Positions 1 through 7,662 are shown, counted from the stretch's first letter. The stretch: 64,000 nucleotides of DNA from Xanthomonas citri pv. mangiferaeindicae (GCA_002240395.1 CP016836.1:372001-436000); one strand, 5' to 3'. Made by a program: numbers and translations. The notes: a model not told the origin generated them from the sequence alone.

Positions 1-260
1 AAGTGCTGATGGTCATCGACGGCACCACCGGCCAGAACGCGCTGTCGCAGTTGCGGCAGTTCAATGCCGCGGTCCAGGTCACCGGCCTGGTCGTGACCAA
101 GCTCGACGGCACCGCCAAGGGCGGCGTGCTGTTCGCATTGGCACGCGAGTTCGGCATCCCGATCCGCTTTGCCGGCATCGGCGAGCGCCCCGAGGACCTG
201 CGCGTGTTCGATGCCCAGGCCTTCGTCGACGCGATGCTGCCGGAGACGCTGGGGACGTGA
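1..260 (+). CDS. ftsY: Signal recognition particle receptor FtsY, C-terminal fragment (cut by window edge)
   Basis: The first 86 codons visible are the end of the GTPase (NG) domain of FtsY, the membrane-associated SRP receptor that delivers ribosome-nascent chain complexes to the Sec translocon. The guanine-specificity motif TKLDGTAKGG and the closing stretch GIGERPEDLRVFDAQAFVDA are typical of the family. The reading frame is open to the left edge, so the true start, the acidic A domain and the P-loop lie outside the window. The stop TGA overlaps the GTG start of the next gene (GTGA), which suggests translational coupling. Confidence 0.95.
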   Translation, partial: VLMVIDGTTGQNALSQLRQFNAAVQVTGLVVTKLDGTAKGGVLFALAREFGIPIRFAGIGERPEDLRVFDAQAFVDAMLPETLGT

Positions 261-1540
261 GCGCCTCGGGGCAGGCGCCGGCCACGCCGGTGCCGCCGCG
301 CCGCCGTCGGCGCGGGCTGAAATGGCTGGTGGGCATCGCCGCCCTGCTCGCGGCCGGCATCGCCGCGATCTGGCTGCTGCTGCCGCCCGAGCGTGCATTG
401 CGTCTGGCGCTCGCGCGCCTGGAGCCCGCCCTCGGTCTGTCGATCCAGTTCGATGGCGCGGTCGACTACCGCCTGCGCGGCACCCCGCAACTGGTGGTCC
501 ACGACGTGACCGTGCGCGTGCCGGGCACGCAGGCGCCGATGCTGCAGGCCCGACGCGTGCTGCTGGCGCTGCCCTGGAAGACCATCCGCAGCCGCGGGGC
601 CGATCTGGAGATCACCCGCGTCGAACTCGACGGCCCGCAGTTGCAGCTGCCGGTGCTGCTGCACTGGCTCGACACACGACCGCCGGGCGACGGCGCCCTG
701 CCCCCGTTCACCAACGGCCTGCATGTGCGCGACGGCAGGCTCGACGCCCAGGGCTGGCGCATCGAGGGGCTGACACTCGATGTGCCCTCACTGCACGCCG
801 AGCGCGCGGTCAGCGGCCAGGTCGCTGGCACCGCGATCGTCGACGCGCTGCGTGTTCCGTTCCGCCTGCGACTGCAGGCCGACCGCCCGCTTGCATTTTC
901 CCGGATCGAGGCCCACGGCACGCTGTCGGCCGACAGCGACCAGGGCCGGCTCGATACTAGGCTCGCGCTCGAGGCGACCCGCGTCGATGCCGATGCCCCC
1001 GGACTGACGCTGGCGCCGCTACGCCTGGCGATGGACGCCCGCTGGCGCGCCGAGGGCGCCGACCTGCCGTTCGCGTTCGGCCTGCAGGGCCGGCTGGCGT
1101 TCGCGGACGGACGCCTGGTGCTGGCACCGATCGGGCTGGCGACCCGCGCCGATGACGTCGTGCCGACCTTCTCCGCCGGTGGCCGCATGGCCTACGACGA
1201 CGTGCTGGAGATCGCACTCGACGGCCGCATCGCGCATTGGCCGGCGGGCTGGCCCCCGTTGCCCGCCCCGCTGTCACAGACGGACGGCCCGCTGCCGTTC
1301 TCTGTCCGCTATACCGGACCCGCGACACTGGGCGCGCCACTGTCGCTGCGCGTGACCCATGCCGGTGCCCGGTTCGACGGCAGCGCGCGCGTGCCCGAGG
1401 TACTGCGCTGGCTCGATGCGCTCGACAGCGGCACGCCGGTGCCACCGCTGCGCGGACAGTTGCGGATCGATCGACTCGAGGTGCCGGGCGCGACGCTCGA
1501 AGGCCTCGAGATCGACGTCGACGACGGCAGCCCGCCATGA
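257..1540 (+). CDS. AsmA-like membrane-anchored protein of unknown function
   Basis: A 427-residue protein starting at GTG within the ftsY stop overlap. A basic N-terminus (PRRRRRGLKW) is followed by one hydrophobic segment at about residues 21-45, so it is probably anchored in the inner membrane with a large periplasmic part. The body is long, beta-rich and repetitive, with phrases such as LGLSIQFDGAVDYRLRG and LDGPQLQLP that resemble AsmA/DUF748-type proteins linked to envelope lipid homeostasis. No catalytic motif is visible. Its end overlaps the mutY start (ATGA), so ftsY, this gene and mutY are probably co-transcribed. The AsmA assignment rests on overall style and is tentative. Confidence 0.75.
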   Translation: MSASGQAPATPVPPRRRRRGLKWLVGIAALLAAGIAAIWLLLPPERALRLALARLEPALGLSIQFDGAVDYRLRGTPQLVVHDVTVRVPGTQAPMLQARRVLLALPWKTIRSRGADLEITRVELDGPQLQLPVLLHWLDTRPPGDGALPPFTNGLHVRDGRLDAQGWRIEGLTLDVPSLHAERAVSGQVAGTAIVDALRVPFRLRLQADRPLAFSRIEAHGTLSADSDQGRLDTRLALEATRVDADAPGLTLAPLRLAMDARWRAEGADLPFAFGLQGRLAFADGRLVLAPIGLATRADDVVPTFSAGGRMAYDDVLEIALDGRIAHWPAGWPPLPAPLSQTDGPLPFSVRYTGPATLGAPLSLRVTHAGARFDGSARVPEVLRWLDALDSGTPVPPLRGQLRIDRLEVPGATLEGLEIDVDDGSPP

Positions 1541-2610
1541 GCGCTTCCTACGCCGCCCGCCTGTTGGCCTGGTTCGACGTCCACGGCCGCCACGACCTGC
1601 CTTGGCAGCATCCGCGCACGCCGTACCGGGTGTGGCTGTCGGAGATCATGCTGCAGCAGACCCAGGTGCGGGTGGTGATTCCGTACTTCGAGCGGTTCGT
1701 TGCCGCACTGCCCGACGTGCGCGCGTTGGCCGCCGCCCCGCGCGACGATGTCCTCGCGTTGTGGTCGGGGCTGGGCTACTACGCCCGCGCGCGCAACCTG
1801 CAGGCCGCCGCCCAGGCCTGCGTCGAACGGCACGACGGCGAACTGCCGCGCGACTTCGACGCGCTGCTCGCACTGCCCGGCATCGGTCGCAGCACTGCGG
1901 CGGCAATCCTGTCGCAGGCCTGGGGCGACCGTTTCGCGATTCTCGACGGCAACGTCAAGCGCGTGCTCGCGCGTCACCATGGCGTTTCCGGTTGGCCCGG
2001 CCTGCCCAAGGTCGAGAAGACGCTGTGGGCGATCGCTGACACACTGCTGCCGCAGGCGCGAATGGCCGATTACACCCAGGCGCAGATGGATTTCGGCGCC
2101 ACCCTGTGCACGCGCCATTCGCCGGCCTGTCTGCTGTGCCCGGTCAACGGCGACTGCGTGGCCTTCGCCCAGGGCCGGGTCGAGGAACTGCCCACACCCA
2201 AACCGACCAAGACACTGCCTGAGCGCGAAGCGACCGTGCTGCTGCTCGAGGACCGCGATGGCCGCGTGCTGCTGCACCGTCGGCCGCCGACCGGCGTGTG
2301 GGCGGCCCTGTGGTCGCTGCCGCAAGGCGAGGATGCCGACGCCGCGCTGGCCTGGCTGGATGCGCATTCGCCAGACGTGATCGACGCCGGCGACCGCGAC
2401 GCGCCACGCAGGCTGCAGACCGTGCAACACGGCTTCACCCATTACCGCCTGCAGCTGCACCCGCTGCACTGGACCGGCCTCGCCCCGCGCCGCGCCGTGC
2501 GCGACAATGACGACCTGCGCTGGGTGGCCCGCGACGAACTCGCGACCCTCGGCATTCCCGCACCGATCCGCACGCTGCTGCTGTCGCCGCGCGTTGCGCT
2601 GGAGGACTGA
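1537..2610 (+). CDS. mutY: A/G-specific adenine DNA glycosylase MutY
   Basis: A 357-residue base-excision repair enzyme that removes adenine mispaired with 8-oxoguanine. The catalytic Glu lies in SEIMLQQTQV (about residue 36). A helix-hairpin-helix follows (LPGIGRSTAAAIL), with the catalytic Asp in ILDGNVKRV. The four-cysteine [4Fe-4S] loop is spaced C-x6-C-x2-C-x5-C (CTRHSPACLLCPVNGDC). The C-terminal third is the NUDIX-like domain that reads 8-oxoG opposite the target. The ATG at 1537 is chosen because it overlaps the upstream stop (ATGA) and gives the usual family length; the open frame extends further upstream only inside the previous gene. Confidence 0.96.
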   Translation: MSASYAARLLAWFDVHGRHDLPWQHPRTPYRVWLSEIMLQQTQVRVVIPYFERFVAALPDVRALAAAPRDDVLALWSGLGYYARARNLQAAAQACVERHDGELPRDFDALLALPGIGRSTAAAILSQAWGDRFAILDGNVKRVLARHHGVSGWPGLPKVEKTLWAIADTLLPQARMADYTQAQMDFGATLCTRHSPACLLCPVNGDCVAFAQGRVEELPTPKPTKTLPEREATVLLLEDRDGRVLLHRRPPTGVWAALWSLPQGEDADAALAWLDAHSPDVIDAGDRDAPRRLQTVQHGFTHYRLQLHPLHWTGLAPRRAVRDNDDLRWVARDELATLGIPAPIRTLLLSPRVALED

Positions 2611-2611
2611 C

Positions 2612-2887
2612 ATGAGCCGACGCGTGCACTGCGTCCACGACCAGACCGAGACCGAAGGCCTGGATTTCATCCCCTGGCCGGGCGAACTGGGCAAGCAGGT
2701 CTTTGCCAGCATCGGCAAGCCGGCCTGGGCGCGCTGGCTGGCGCACCAGACCATGCTGATCAACGAAAACCGGCTCTCGCCGCTCGACCCCAAGCACCGC
2801 GCCTTCCTCGAAGGCGAGATGCGCAAGTATCTGTTCGAGCGGCAGACCGACCGCCCGATGGGCTACGTGCCCGAATCGGAAGGCTGA
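2612..2887 (+). CDS. yggX: Probable Fe(2+)-trafficking protein YggX
   Basis: A 91-residue protein that starts one base after the mutY stop, the usual mutY-yggX order. The family protects iron-sulphur proteins from oxidative damage and may shuttle Fe(II). Seen here are the conserved Cys in VHCVHDQTE near residue 7, the segment GLDFIPWPGELGKQV, the AWARWLAHQTMLINENRL core and the typical ending. The gene has an upstream GGAGGA just before the mutY stop as ribosome binding site. Its last 25 bases overlap the end of the convergent lipoprotein gene. Confidence 0.95.
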   Translation: MSRRVHCVHDQTETEGLDFIPWPGELGKQVFASIGKPAWARWLAHQTMLINENRLSPLDPKHRAFLEGEMRKYLFERQTDRPMGYVPESEG

Positions 2888-3354
2888 GCCGCCGGCGCCG
2901 ACGTATCGGACGGCCGGTCGAGCGAGGGCCCGCCCTCGCGGTTGTGCTTTTCGGCCGCACGCACCGCCTTGACGTCGAGCGGCCGGATCTGGCGGATGTG
3001 GCAGGGCATGCTGATCGCACTGCGGCTGTACACCAGTACCTTGTCGAACCGCGCATCGACCCGGCTCATGGTGCTGGTCAACCCGATCGCCGGCGTGTAG
3101 GCCAGATCCTGACACGGCCCCGACAGGTCGAGCAGAAAGGCCTCGCCCGGCCGCGTCCAGACCGCGAGCGCGCTGTCACCCAGCGGCGTCCAACCGTTGA
3201 TCTGGCCCAAGTAGCGGAAATGATCGACCGGCGCGCCGGCATGCGCGTCGTAGAGCGCGTACTTGTCTGCATCGCGTAGACCGGGGCTGGCGCAGGCACC
3301 GAGCGTCAGCGCGGCGACCAGCACGGCGGCGAATGGGGCGGGATGGCGGCGCAT
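2863..3354 (-). CDS. DUF6491-type lipoprotein
   Basis: A 163-residue lipoprotein of unknown function. The start at 3354 (MRRHPAPF...) gives a clean signal peptide with lipobox LGAC near residue 20, so it is probably lipid-anchored; an in-frame ATG at 3396 would add 14 residues without a signal-like character. The mature part contains YLGQINGWTPLGDSALAVWT and a MPCHIRQIRPLD segment with two well-spaced cysteines (also SGPCQDLAY), the pattern I associate with DUF6491 proteins of Xanthomonadaceae. It is convergent with yggX and overlaps its 3' end. Confidence 0.8.
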   Translation of the reverse strand: MRRHPAPFAAVLVAALTLGACASPGLRDADKYALYDAHAGAPVDHFRYLGQINGWTPLGDSALAVWTRPGEAFLLDLSGPCQDLAYTPAIGLTSTMSRVDARFDKVLVYSRSAISMPCHIRQIRPLDVKAVRAAEKHNREGGPSLDRPSDTSAPAAQPSDSGT

Positions 3355-3493
3355 ACGGACCTCCTTCGATCTCGCGCGGTATCCGTCACCGATCATGCGC
3401 CCGCCTGCGCGGCGTTCCAGGCCCGCGCCGGCACGCGTTCAGCGCGTGGCCGGCTGATCACCGATCCGGGCGCGCCGGCCTGGACGCGTTCGC

Positions 3494-4708
3494 CTACCGC
3501 CCTTGGGCGGACGACTTGCCCATCCCCAGCGCGCGCAGGCGCGGCGTGGCCATCGGGATCGTGAGCATCGTGCTCATCACCGCCATCAGCAGCAACGCGG
3601 TGAACGTCGCGCTCGAGATGATGGCCTTGTCGAGCAGGATGTTGGCGAAAATGATCATGATCAGCGCCTTGGTCTGCAGCAGCCATCCGATCAGCGAGGC
3701 CTCGCCAGGCGCCCACTTGAGCAAGCGTCCGGCCAGGTGCACACCGGCGAGCTTGCCCGCCACCGACGCCACCAGCAGCACCAGTGCGGCGACGAACACC
3801 GCCGCGCCGCCGACGCTCCATTCGGTGCGCAGGCCGGTGCTGAGGAAGAACACCGGCATCATCACCAGCAGCACGTTGTGCCGCAGCCGGTCCATGTCCT
3901 GCTGATCGAACCAGTCCGCATCGATCACCACGCCGGCCAGGAACGCGCCGACCATGAAGTGCAGGCCCGACCAGTCGGCACCGAAGGCGCACACCGCCAG
4001 CCAGATCAGCATCACGTACCAGCGGTCGCGTTCGGCAATCGCCCGCATCAAGCGCCGGAACACCACGCAGGCGACTGCGAACGCCAGCAGGAAGCCGACC
4101 TGACGCCCGATGCGCTCCCAGTCGAGCAGCACCAAGGCCAGCACGCCCCAGATGGCGATGTCGTCGAGGCTCGCATAGCGCAGGATGCGCTGCCCGATCG
4201 GCTGGCGCAGGATGTCGAGCTTCTCCATCAGCAGGATCAGGATCGGCAACGCTGTCACCGCGCAGGCCATGCCCACACCGACCACGAACTGCCAGTCCGC
4301 GCCCGACACGCCGATCCAGCCTGGAAAGCGCAGCAGACCGAACGCCGCCAGCGCCCCGAACACCAGCGGCACGCCCAGCGCCAGACCTGCCGTGATGCCA
4401 CTCTCCCGGCGGTTGACCCAGGCCTTGCTCAGATCGAGCTCGATGCCCGCGATCAACACGAACAGCATCACCGCCCAGGCGCCCAGCCCGTTGAGGATCT
4501 GCACCACCTCCGGCCGGAACACGAAGGTGTAGTAGCCCGGGAACGCCGCCCCCAGGATGCCCGGGCCGAGCACGATGCCGGTGAGGATCTGCACCACGAC
4601 CAGCGGCGCGAAATAGTCCGTGCGCCCCAGGCGCCAGATCAGGAACGGCACACAGAAGATGATCGCCATCGCGATCAGGAACACTTCCATGGTGGTCACT
4701 GCGTGCAT
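3494..4708 (-). CDS. Cation:proton antiporter, CPA2 type
   Basis: A 404-residue, very hydrophobic inner-membrane protein with about 12-13 predicted transmembrane segments. Stretches such as LTGIVLGPGILG, LFVLIAGIELDLSKAW and HFMVGAFLAGVVIDADWF are typical of the Na+/H+ exchanger (CPA2/KefB-like) fold, where an acidic pair in a core helix carries ion exchange. No C-terminal regulatory RCK/TrkA domain is present, so it is a bare transporter. Substrate (Na+ or K+) cannot be told from the sequence. An alternative in-frame ATG exists six codons in (MEVFLIAMAI). The gene stands alone between a lipoprotein gene and the decayed toxin locus. Confidence 0.88.
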   Translation of the reverse strand: MHAVTTMEVFLIAMAIIFCVPFLIWRLGRTDYFAPLVVVQILTGIVLGPGILGAAFPGYYTFVFRPEVVQILNGLGAWAVMLFVLIAGIELDLSKAWVNRRESGITAGLALGVPLVFGALAAFGLLRFPGWIGVSGADWQFVVGVGMACAVTALPILILLMEKLDILRQPIGQRILRYASLDDIAIWGVLALVLLDWERIGRQVGFLLAFAVACVVFRRLMRAIAERDRWYVMLIWLAVCAFGADWSGLHFMVGAFLAGVVIDADWFDQQDMDRLRHNVLLVMMPVFFLSTGLRTEWSVGGAAVFVAALVLLVASVAGKLAGVHLAGRLLKWAPGEASLIGWLLQTKALIMIIFANILLDKAIISSATFTALLLMAVMSTMLTIPMATPRLRALGMGKSSAQGR

Positions 4709-4808
4709 GCGCGTTGTCCTTCAGCCACCGGGCGGCAGCGAAGCGCGGATTATGGGGTGACGCTCAGGCCGTGTCATTGGCCGCAGGGCTGCTATGACAC
4801 AGCCGCCG

Positions 4809-5010
4809 TTAGCCGTCGAGCACCCACATCCCCTCATAGTCCTGACCGCCGTAGAACACGCCGAGGATCGAGACCACTTCCCGTTCGGCATCTACAAGGA
4901 GCGCAATCACAGCTGCGCCACGGTAACTCGTGATCCGAAGGTCCGAAAACAGGTCGTCTCGCTTTGTTCCCCGCTCCGGAACGAGCGCCGCCTTCTGCCC
5001 GTGAAGCTGA
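4809..5010 (-). pseudogene. RelE/ParE-family toxin remnant
   Basis: On the minus strand, about 67 codons ending at a TAA at 4809-4811 read as the C-terminal half of a RelE/ParE-type toxin. The pieces PERGTKRDDLFSDLRITSYR, AAVIALLVDAEREVVSILG and VFYGGQDYEGMWVLDG fit the family ending (RGT.RDDL...R...V.IL...YGG.D). Reading upstream hits an in-frame TAG near 5012, and no other frame restores a full N-terminus. No antitoxin gene is recognisable next to it. I take it as a decayed toxin-antitoxin locus; a single sequencing error is less likely because the N-terminal half is not recognisable in any frame. Confidence 0.55.
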
Positions 5011-5293
5011 TACTGGGTCTATCCGCCTCCCTGAAGAATCAGAGGGGCACGCAATCTTGCAGCGCCATCGGCCGATCCTGAAGGAATTGCGCCACCGAAT
5101 GCCGCAACGCCTCGGTGCAAGACGCGCAGGCGCGTCAGCAATCCGGTCGAGCGCCCCCCTTCGAGTCGCCTTCAACATCAGCGCAGGCGCTTCCCTGTAT
5201 CGATGTGCAACTCTTGAGTCGCCAAGCTTGCAATCAGGTGTGCTTGACGCACTGTGGCAGCACCTGTCCTGAGCGGCCAAGTCCAGAAAGGAG

Positions 5294-5318
5294 AAAGCCC
5301 GCATTTCTGCGGGCTTTT
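5294..5318 (-). terminator. Hairpin downstream of the original tRNA-Phe 3' end
   Basis: On the minus strand the arms GCCCGCA and TGCGGGC enclose a GAAA loop and are followed by a TTTC run. It lies just beyond the truncated tRNA-Phe copy, so it was probably the native terminator of tRNA-Phe before the island inserted. A degraded related sequence lies beside the intact tRNA near 8355-8395. Confidence 0.6.
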
Positions 5319-5324
5319 CTGTGA

Positions 5325-5378
5325 CGCAATGGTGGCCGGGGAGGGAATCGAACCCGTGACACGGGGATTTTCAATCCC
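5325..5378 (-). repeat. Duplicated 3' half of tRNA-Phe (distal attachment-site copy)
   Basis: 54 bases match 8402-8455 with two mismatches at 5356-5357. The shared part covers the CCA end, acceptor 3' strand, T-arm, variable loop and the anticodon stem-loop with its GAA anticodon, and then similarity stops abruptly. This is the usual footprint of a tyrosine-recombinase element that inserted in the 3' end of the tRNA and rebuilt it. The mismatches lie in the T-stem, and the copy lacks the D-arm and 5' acceptor, so it cannot be a working tRNA. Confidence 0.85.
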
Positions 5379-5492
5379 ACCAGGTGAGCGCCTAAGTGAT
5401 TGAGCGCACCATCCCTTTCAGCCTGCTTCATGCAATCCGTGTGTAATCCTGCGCCGACGTGCTCGCTTCGTCGACTTCAGAGTGAGCGCGGC

Positions 5493-5640
5493 CTACAGCT
5501 TGTCCATCGCCTCGACCATCGCCGGTGCGTGTAGCGGCCACCATCACCCTTGATTTCCATCTGCCCATCGCCTGCAGCGTGGCCGCGTCGACGCCGCGTG
5601 CATGGCGAGCAAAATGCGCCGTCGTGGGGCCGGCGCCAAC
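5493..5640 (-). pseudogene. Tyrosine recombinase (integrase) C-terminal remnant
   Basis: Two minus-strand frames together give the end of a phage-type integrase: GVDAATLQAMGRWKSRVMVA, then after a one-base shift a Y-T-H segment (the expected catalytic tyrosine region) and AMVEAMDKL before TAG at 5493-5495. The remaining sequence up to the island boundary and the next gene shows no further coding sense. It lies about 115 bases from the duplicated tRNA end, as expected for an island integrase, but is far too short and broken to act. The assignment is by motif reading only. Confidence 0.5.
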
Positions 5641-5652
5641 CGAGCCTCTAGC

Positions 5653-5937
5653 TCAGCACTCCTTCAAGCTCAGAAGGTTGTCAGGCGTGTCGTGGTCAGC
5701 AACCGTGCGAAGGTACTTCCGACCCCCACCCGTCTTGGCAACGATGACGTCGACCTCGTGGGCCCCAGGCTTAGTGTAGAAGCTCCACTTCCCACTCTCG
5801 ATACCTGCGATCGCCTCGTCGGTAGTGAGTTTCCAGCGAGTTCCATTGTGATTGGGACCCCCGACGTGAGTGATGCGCTCGTATTTGCTCTCGCGGTTGT
5901 TTTTATTGATGCAGTCAATCCGGACTCTGTCAGCCAT
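5653..5937 (-). CDS. DUF3892 domain protein
   Basis: A 94-residue protein. The start at 5937 (MADRVRIDCINK) is preferred because AGGAG lies six bases upstream; an ATG at 5943 would sit directly on that site. The sequence has the layout of DUF3892: RITHVGG, then a W-x-L-T-x-D-E-A segment, a short acidic helix, FYTKPGAHEVDVIVA, and the closing YLRTVADHDTPDNLLSL with a final Cys. The family occurs widely in islands and phages without known function. It is the only small island gene here that looks complete and conserved. Confidence 0.78.
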   Translation of the reverse strand: MADRVRIDCINKNNRESKYERITHVGGPNHNGTRWKLTTDEAIAGIESGKWSFYTKPGAHEVDVIVAKTGGGRKYLRTVADHDTPDNLLSLKEC

Positions 5938-6036
5938 ACCCATCTCCTTGGTTCGCCACGCACCCCCTGTGCGTGGTCACGACCACTTTACTCCAGGCTG
6001 ACCAGATATCCAGGAGCCCCTCGAAAGGACCAGCCG

Positions 6037-6135
6037 ATGACCAACACGACCCTGCTCGTCGCCCTGACCAAGCAAGCAATCGCCATGCAGCTTGTGCGCG
6101 CCGACTCTTCGAAACGAGAAGCCGAGAGCGCTTGA
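6037..6135 (+). CDS. Short ORF, doubtful
   Basis: A 32-codon ORF (MTNTTLLVALTKQAIAMQLV...) with an AAAGGA ribosome-binding-like sequence ahead of the ATG at 6037. It runs on the opposite strand to the neighbouring IS3 fragment and slightly overlaps it. Nothing is recognised, and codon use cannot be judged at this length. It may be chance. Confidence 0.2.
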   Translation: MTNTTLLVALTKQAIAMQLVRADSSKREAESA

Positions 6136-6262
6136 GCTCGGACGGGCCTAAGCCGCCGTAATTCTTGCGCCGCACGTAGAACGTGGCATCCGCAATCCCC
6201 ATCTTGCGGCAGATCTCGCCGACTGCCGTTCCAAGCTCGGCCGGCTTGAGCGCATATGCAAC
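6128..6262 (-). pseudogene. IS3-family transposase OrfA fragment
   Basis: Minus-strand reading gives AYALKPAELGTAVGEICRKM followed by GIADATFYVRRKNYGGLGPS and ELKR, which is the helix-turn-helix part of the IS3-family OrfA protein. The N-terminus is replaced by the truncated umuD sequence, and similarity ends after ELKR, so neither OrfA, the frameshift region nor OrfB survives. No terminal inverted repeats were found. The fragment marks a past insertion and deletion that removed the end of umuD. Confidence 0.6.
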
Positions 6263-6279
6263 CCGACGTCCCCCGCCAT

Positions 6280-6486
6280 CTAGTAGCCGCTCGCCTTACA
6301 GATGTAGGTCGCGAGCGGGTTGCGGATCAGCAGACGGTTCAGGTCGAGGCTGTCTTCCTCGAAGTCTTCGGCGGGGGATGGGAAGCCCAGCTGCAGAGGT
6401 GCTGCACCCAAGGGCAGGAGCACGACCGGCGGGTCGATTGCGGCGTAGCCGACGAACACGGCGGGCGGGTTGATCAGGGCGAACAT
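6280..6486 (-). pseudogene. umuD: UmuD fragment, truncated at its 3' end
   Basis: 68 codons from ATG 6486 (GGAG ribosome site upstream) match the N-terminal part of UmuD, the self-cleaving subunit of error-prone polymerase V: LGFPSPAEDFEEDSLDLNRL, LIRNPLATY and KASGY. In intact UmuD the next residues are S-M with the catalytic Ser, and the Lys lies later. Here a stop follows directly after KASGY where the IS3 fragment begins, so the catalytic Ser/Lys domain and the usual downstream umuC are missing. It cannot be functional. Alternative: a LexA-like peptidase, but the DDYxE-type segment favours UmuD. Confidence 0.7.
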
Positions 6487-6610
6487 GGTTGGCTCCAGCG
6501 ATGGTGCGCACGGTGCCGTGTTGCGGTCTCGCCTGCTGAGATCCACAGGAAAAGCGACAAACTCTTGCCGCAGAGTTATCACCAGCAAAGCCATTGAGGC
6601 TGGAGCAAGG

Positions 6611-6636
6611 GCGGCGCGGGAGCCTACCCGCGCCGC
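6611..6636. terminator. Perfect 10-bp hairpin
   Basis: The arms GCGGCGCGGG and CCCGCGCCGC enclose a 6-base loop. There is no long T run on either strand, so rho-independent termination is only a possibility. It lies just after the small minus-strand ORF at 6644-6730. Confidence 0.45.
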
Positions 6637-6643
6637 TTACAAC

Positions 6644-6730
6644 TCAACGGATGAAGAGGATCAAGAGCGCAAGCAGCGGCTTGACGATCTTGTTCAGGTC
6701 CACCTTCAACCTGAAACTGAGGTCGATCAT
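6644..6730 (-). CDS. Small hydrophobic ORF of unknown function
   Basis: A 28-codon minus-strand ORF. A short polar start (MIDLSFRLKVDLNK) leads into a hydrophobic tail (IVKPLLALLILFIR) long enough for one membrane pass. It ends 8 bases before a strong hairpin. The ribosome binding site is weak. Size and layout resemble small membrane peptides of phages or type I toxins, but no homologue is recognised and it may be spurious. Confidence 0.3.
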   Translation of the reverse strand: MIDLSFRLKVDLNKIVKPLLALLILFIR

Positions 6731-7202
6731 GTCGATTTCTCGGCAGTGACGCCCCAGGCCGGCCCAAGGCACCGTTGTCGATGTCCTGGCTTTTTTTATC
6801 GTCGCGGTGCTACGACGTCACGTCCGCGTGTCGACCCGCTTCCGTGAATTCGGAATTCCTAATGACCTTGGTCTTCGAAAGGCGCGGGCGCGACCCGATA
6901 TCCTGCGCTATCTGCCTCAAATCGACTGGCATCAGTCCTCCCAATTGAGCAGCCGCTAAGCCACCCTCGGACACCCCGCTAAGGGATCCTAAGCAAGTCA
7001 CCGACTCACCTAGGAGCTAGGTTATATCAAGGTTGACGCGTTGACACGCTTGACATGCCGCCCTAAACTACTGCCACCATCCAATCGACCAAAATGATTG
7101 AGATGGCATCGCCTTCAGCGCTCGATGCGAGCTACTGGTGAGCGATCGAGCGTTCGAAGTCTTTGGCCTTAGTGGCCAGTGGATTTGTTTGTGGGGACGC
7201 GC
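6731..7202. other. Island sequence without recognisable genes
   Basis: About 470 bases of lower-GC sequence inside the tRNA-Phe island. A 63-codon minus-strand frame (6810-7001) and several shorter frames have no recognisable content or good ribosome site. The stretch near 7010-7070 (TTGACGCGTTGACACGCTTGACATG) contains repeated TTGAC words that could be promoter elements for the small plus-strand gene at 7203, but this is only a suggestion. Confidence 0.4.
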
Positions 7203-7322
7203 ATGGTCATTGAAGACGATGACGATTTTTATTTGAACGATTTTGATTTGGACGAGGATGACTATGAGGCCTCCAGCCGCGAAGGCTGGGAGCACAACAT
7301 CCTCAAGTGGAACGAGGGCTAA
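7203..7322 (+). CDS. Very acidic 39-residue protein, unknown
   Basis: A short ORF with a GTGGGGA ribosome site about 6 bases ahead of its ATG. The product begins MVIEDDDDFYLNDFDLDEDD and ends EGWEHNILKWNEG: 15 of 39 residues are Asp or Glu and only two are Lys/Arg. Codon use is AT-richer than the chromosome, as expected for acquired DNA. A perfect 18-bp inverted repeat follows 83 bases downstream and could end its transcript. Small acidic proteins in mobile elements include DNA mimics such as anti-restriction proteins, but that is speculation. It is too short for standard gene finders. Confidence 0.45.
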   Translation: MVIEDDDDFYLNDFDLDEDDYEASSREGWEHNILKWNEG

Positions 7323-7404
7323 GCCCGCACTATTCATTCGAGGGCACATGTCCCTCAATAGGGCCCCGGCTCGTAAGACCGGTGCCTTCACCGTCTTGAT
7401 TGGT

Positions 7405-7443
7405 CCTGTATGGCGAGGTAGCTTTGCTACCTCGCCATACAGG
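7405..7443. repeat. Perfect 18-bp inverted repeat with 3-base loop
   Basis: The arms CCTGTATGGCGAGGTAGC and GCTACCTCGCCATACAGG are exact reverse complements around a TTT loop. The structure is much longer than a usual terminator stem and has no T run. It could be a terminator, a processed RNA hairpin, or the recognition palindrome of a mobile element. Confidence 0.75.
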
Positions 7444-7637
7444 AGTCACTCGCCCACCTGAACGCGCCTTGGGCACTTGTTGACGAAGCAGTCAATTAGT
7501 AGGAGGATAGCCCCGTTGCCACGAGCAGCTACAGGCAGTCCCGACCCGGTGCATAGGGGCTGCTGGCCACCTTCTTAGCAAGGTCCCACCCAGAGTGGTT
7601 AAGAGACTCCGGCCCGCAATACCTTTGTTAACAAAGA

Positions 7638-7657
7638 ACCCGCGTTGCGGGTTTTTT
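7638..7657 (+). terminator. Rho-independent terminator
   Basis: AACCCGC-GTT-GCGGGTT followed by TTTT on the plus strand, preceded by A-rich sequence so it can also work on the minus strand. It ends the stretch 7444-7637, in which I see no gene, and also sits right after the convergent gene at 7663. Confidence 0.75.
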
Positions 7658-7662
7658 GTTGT

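Noticed and set aside
5234..5431. Small minus-strand frames across the partial tRNA-Phe copies (also 8248-8451 and 8351-8596)
   Set aside because: They translate tRNA sequence (GRVAQLVEQGIENPRVGGSI type), a common false prediction.
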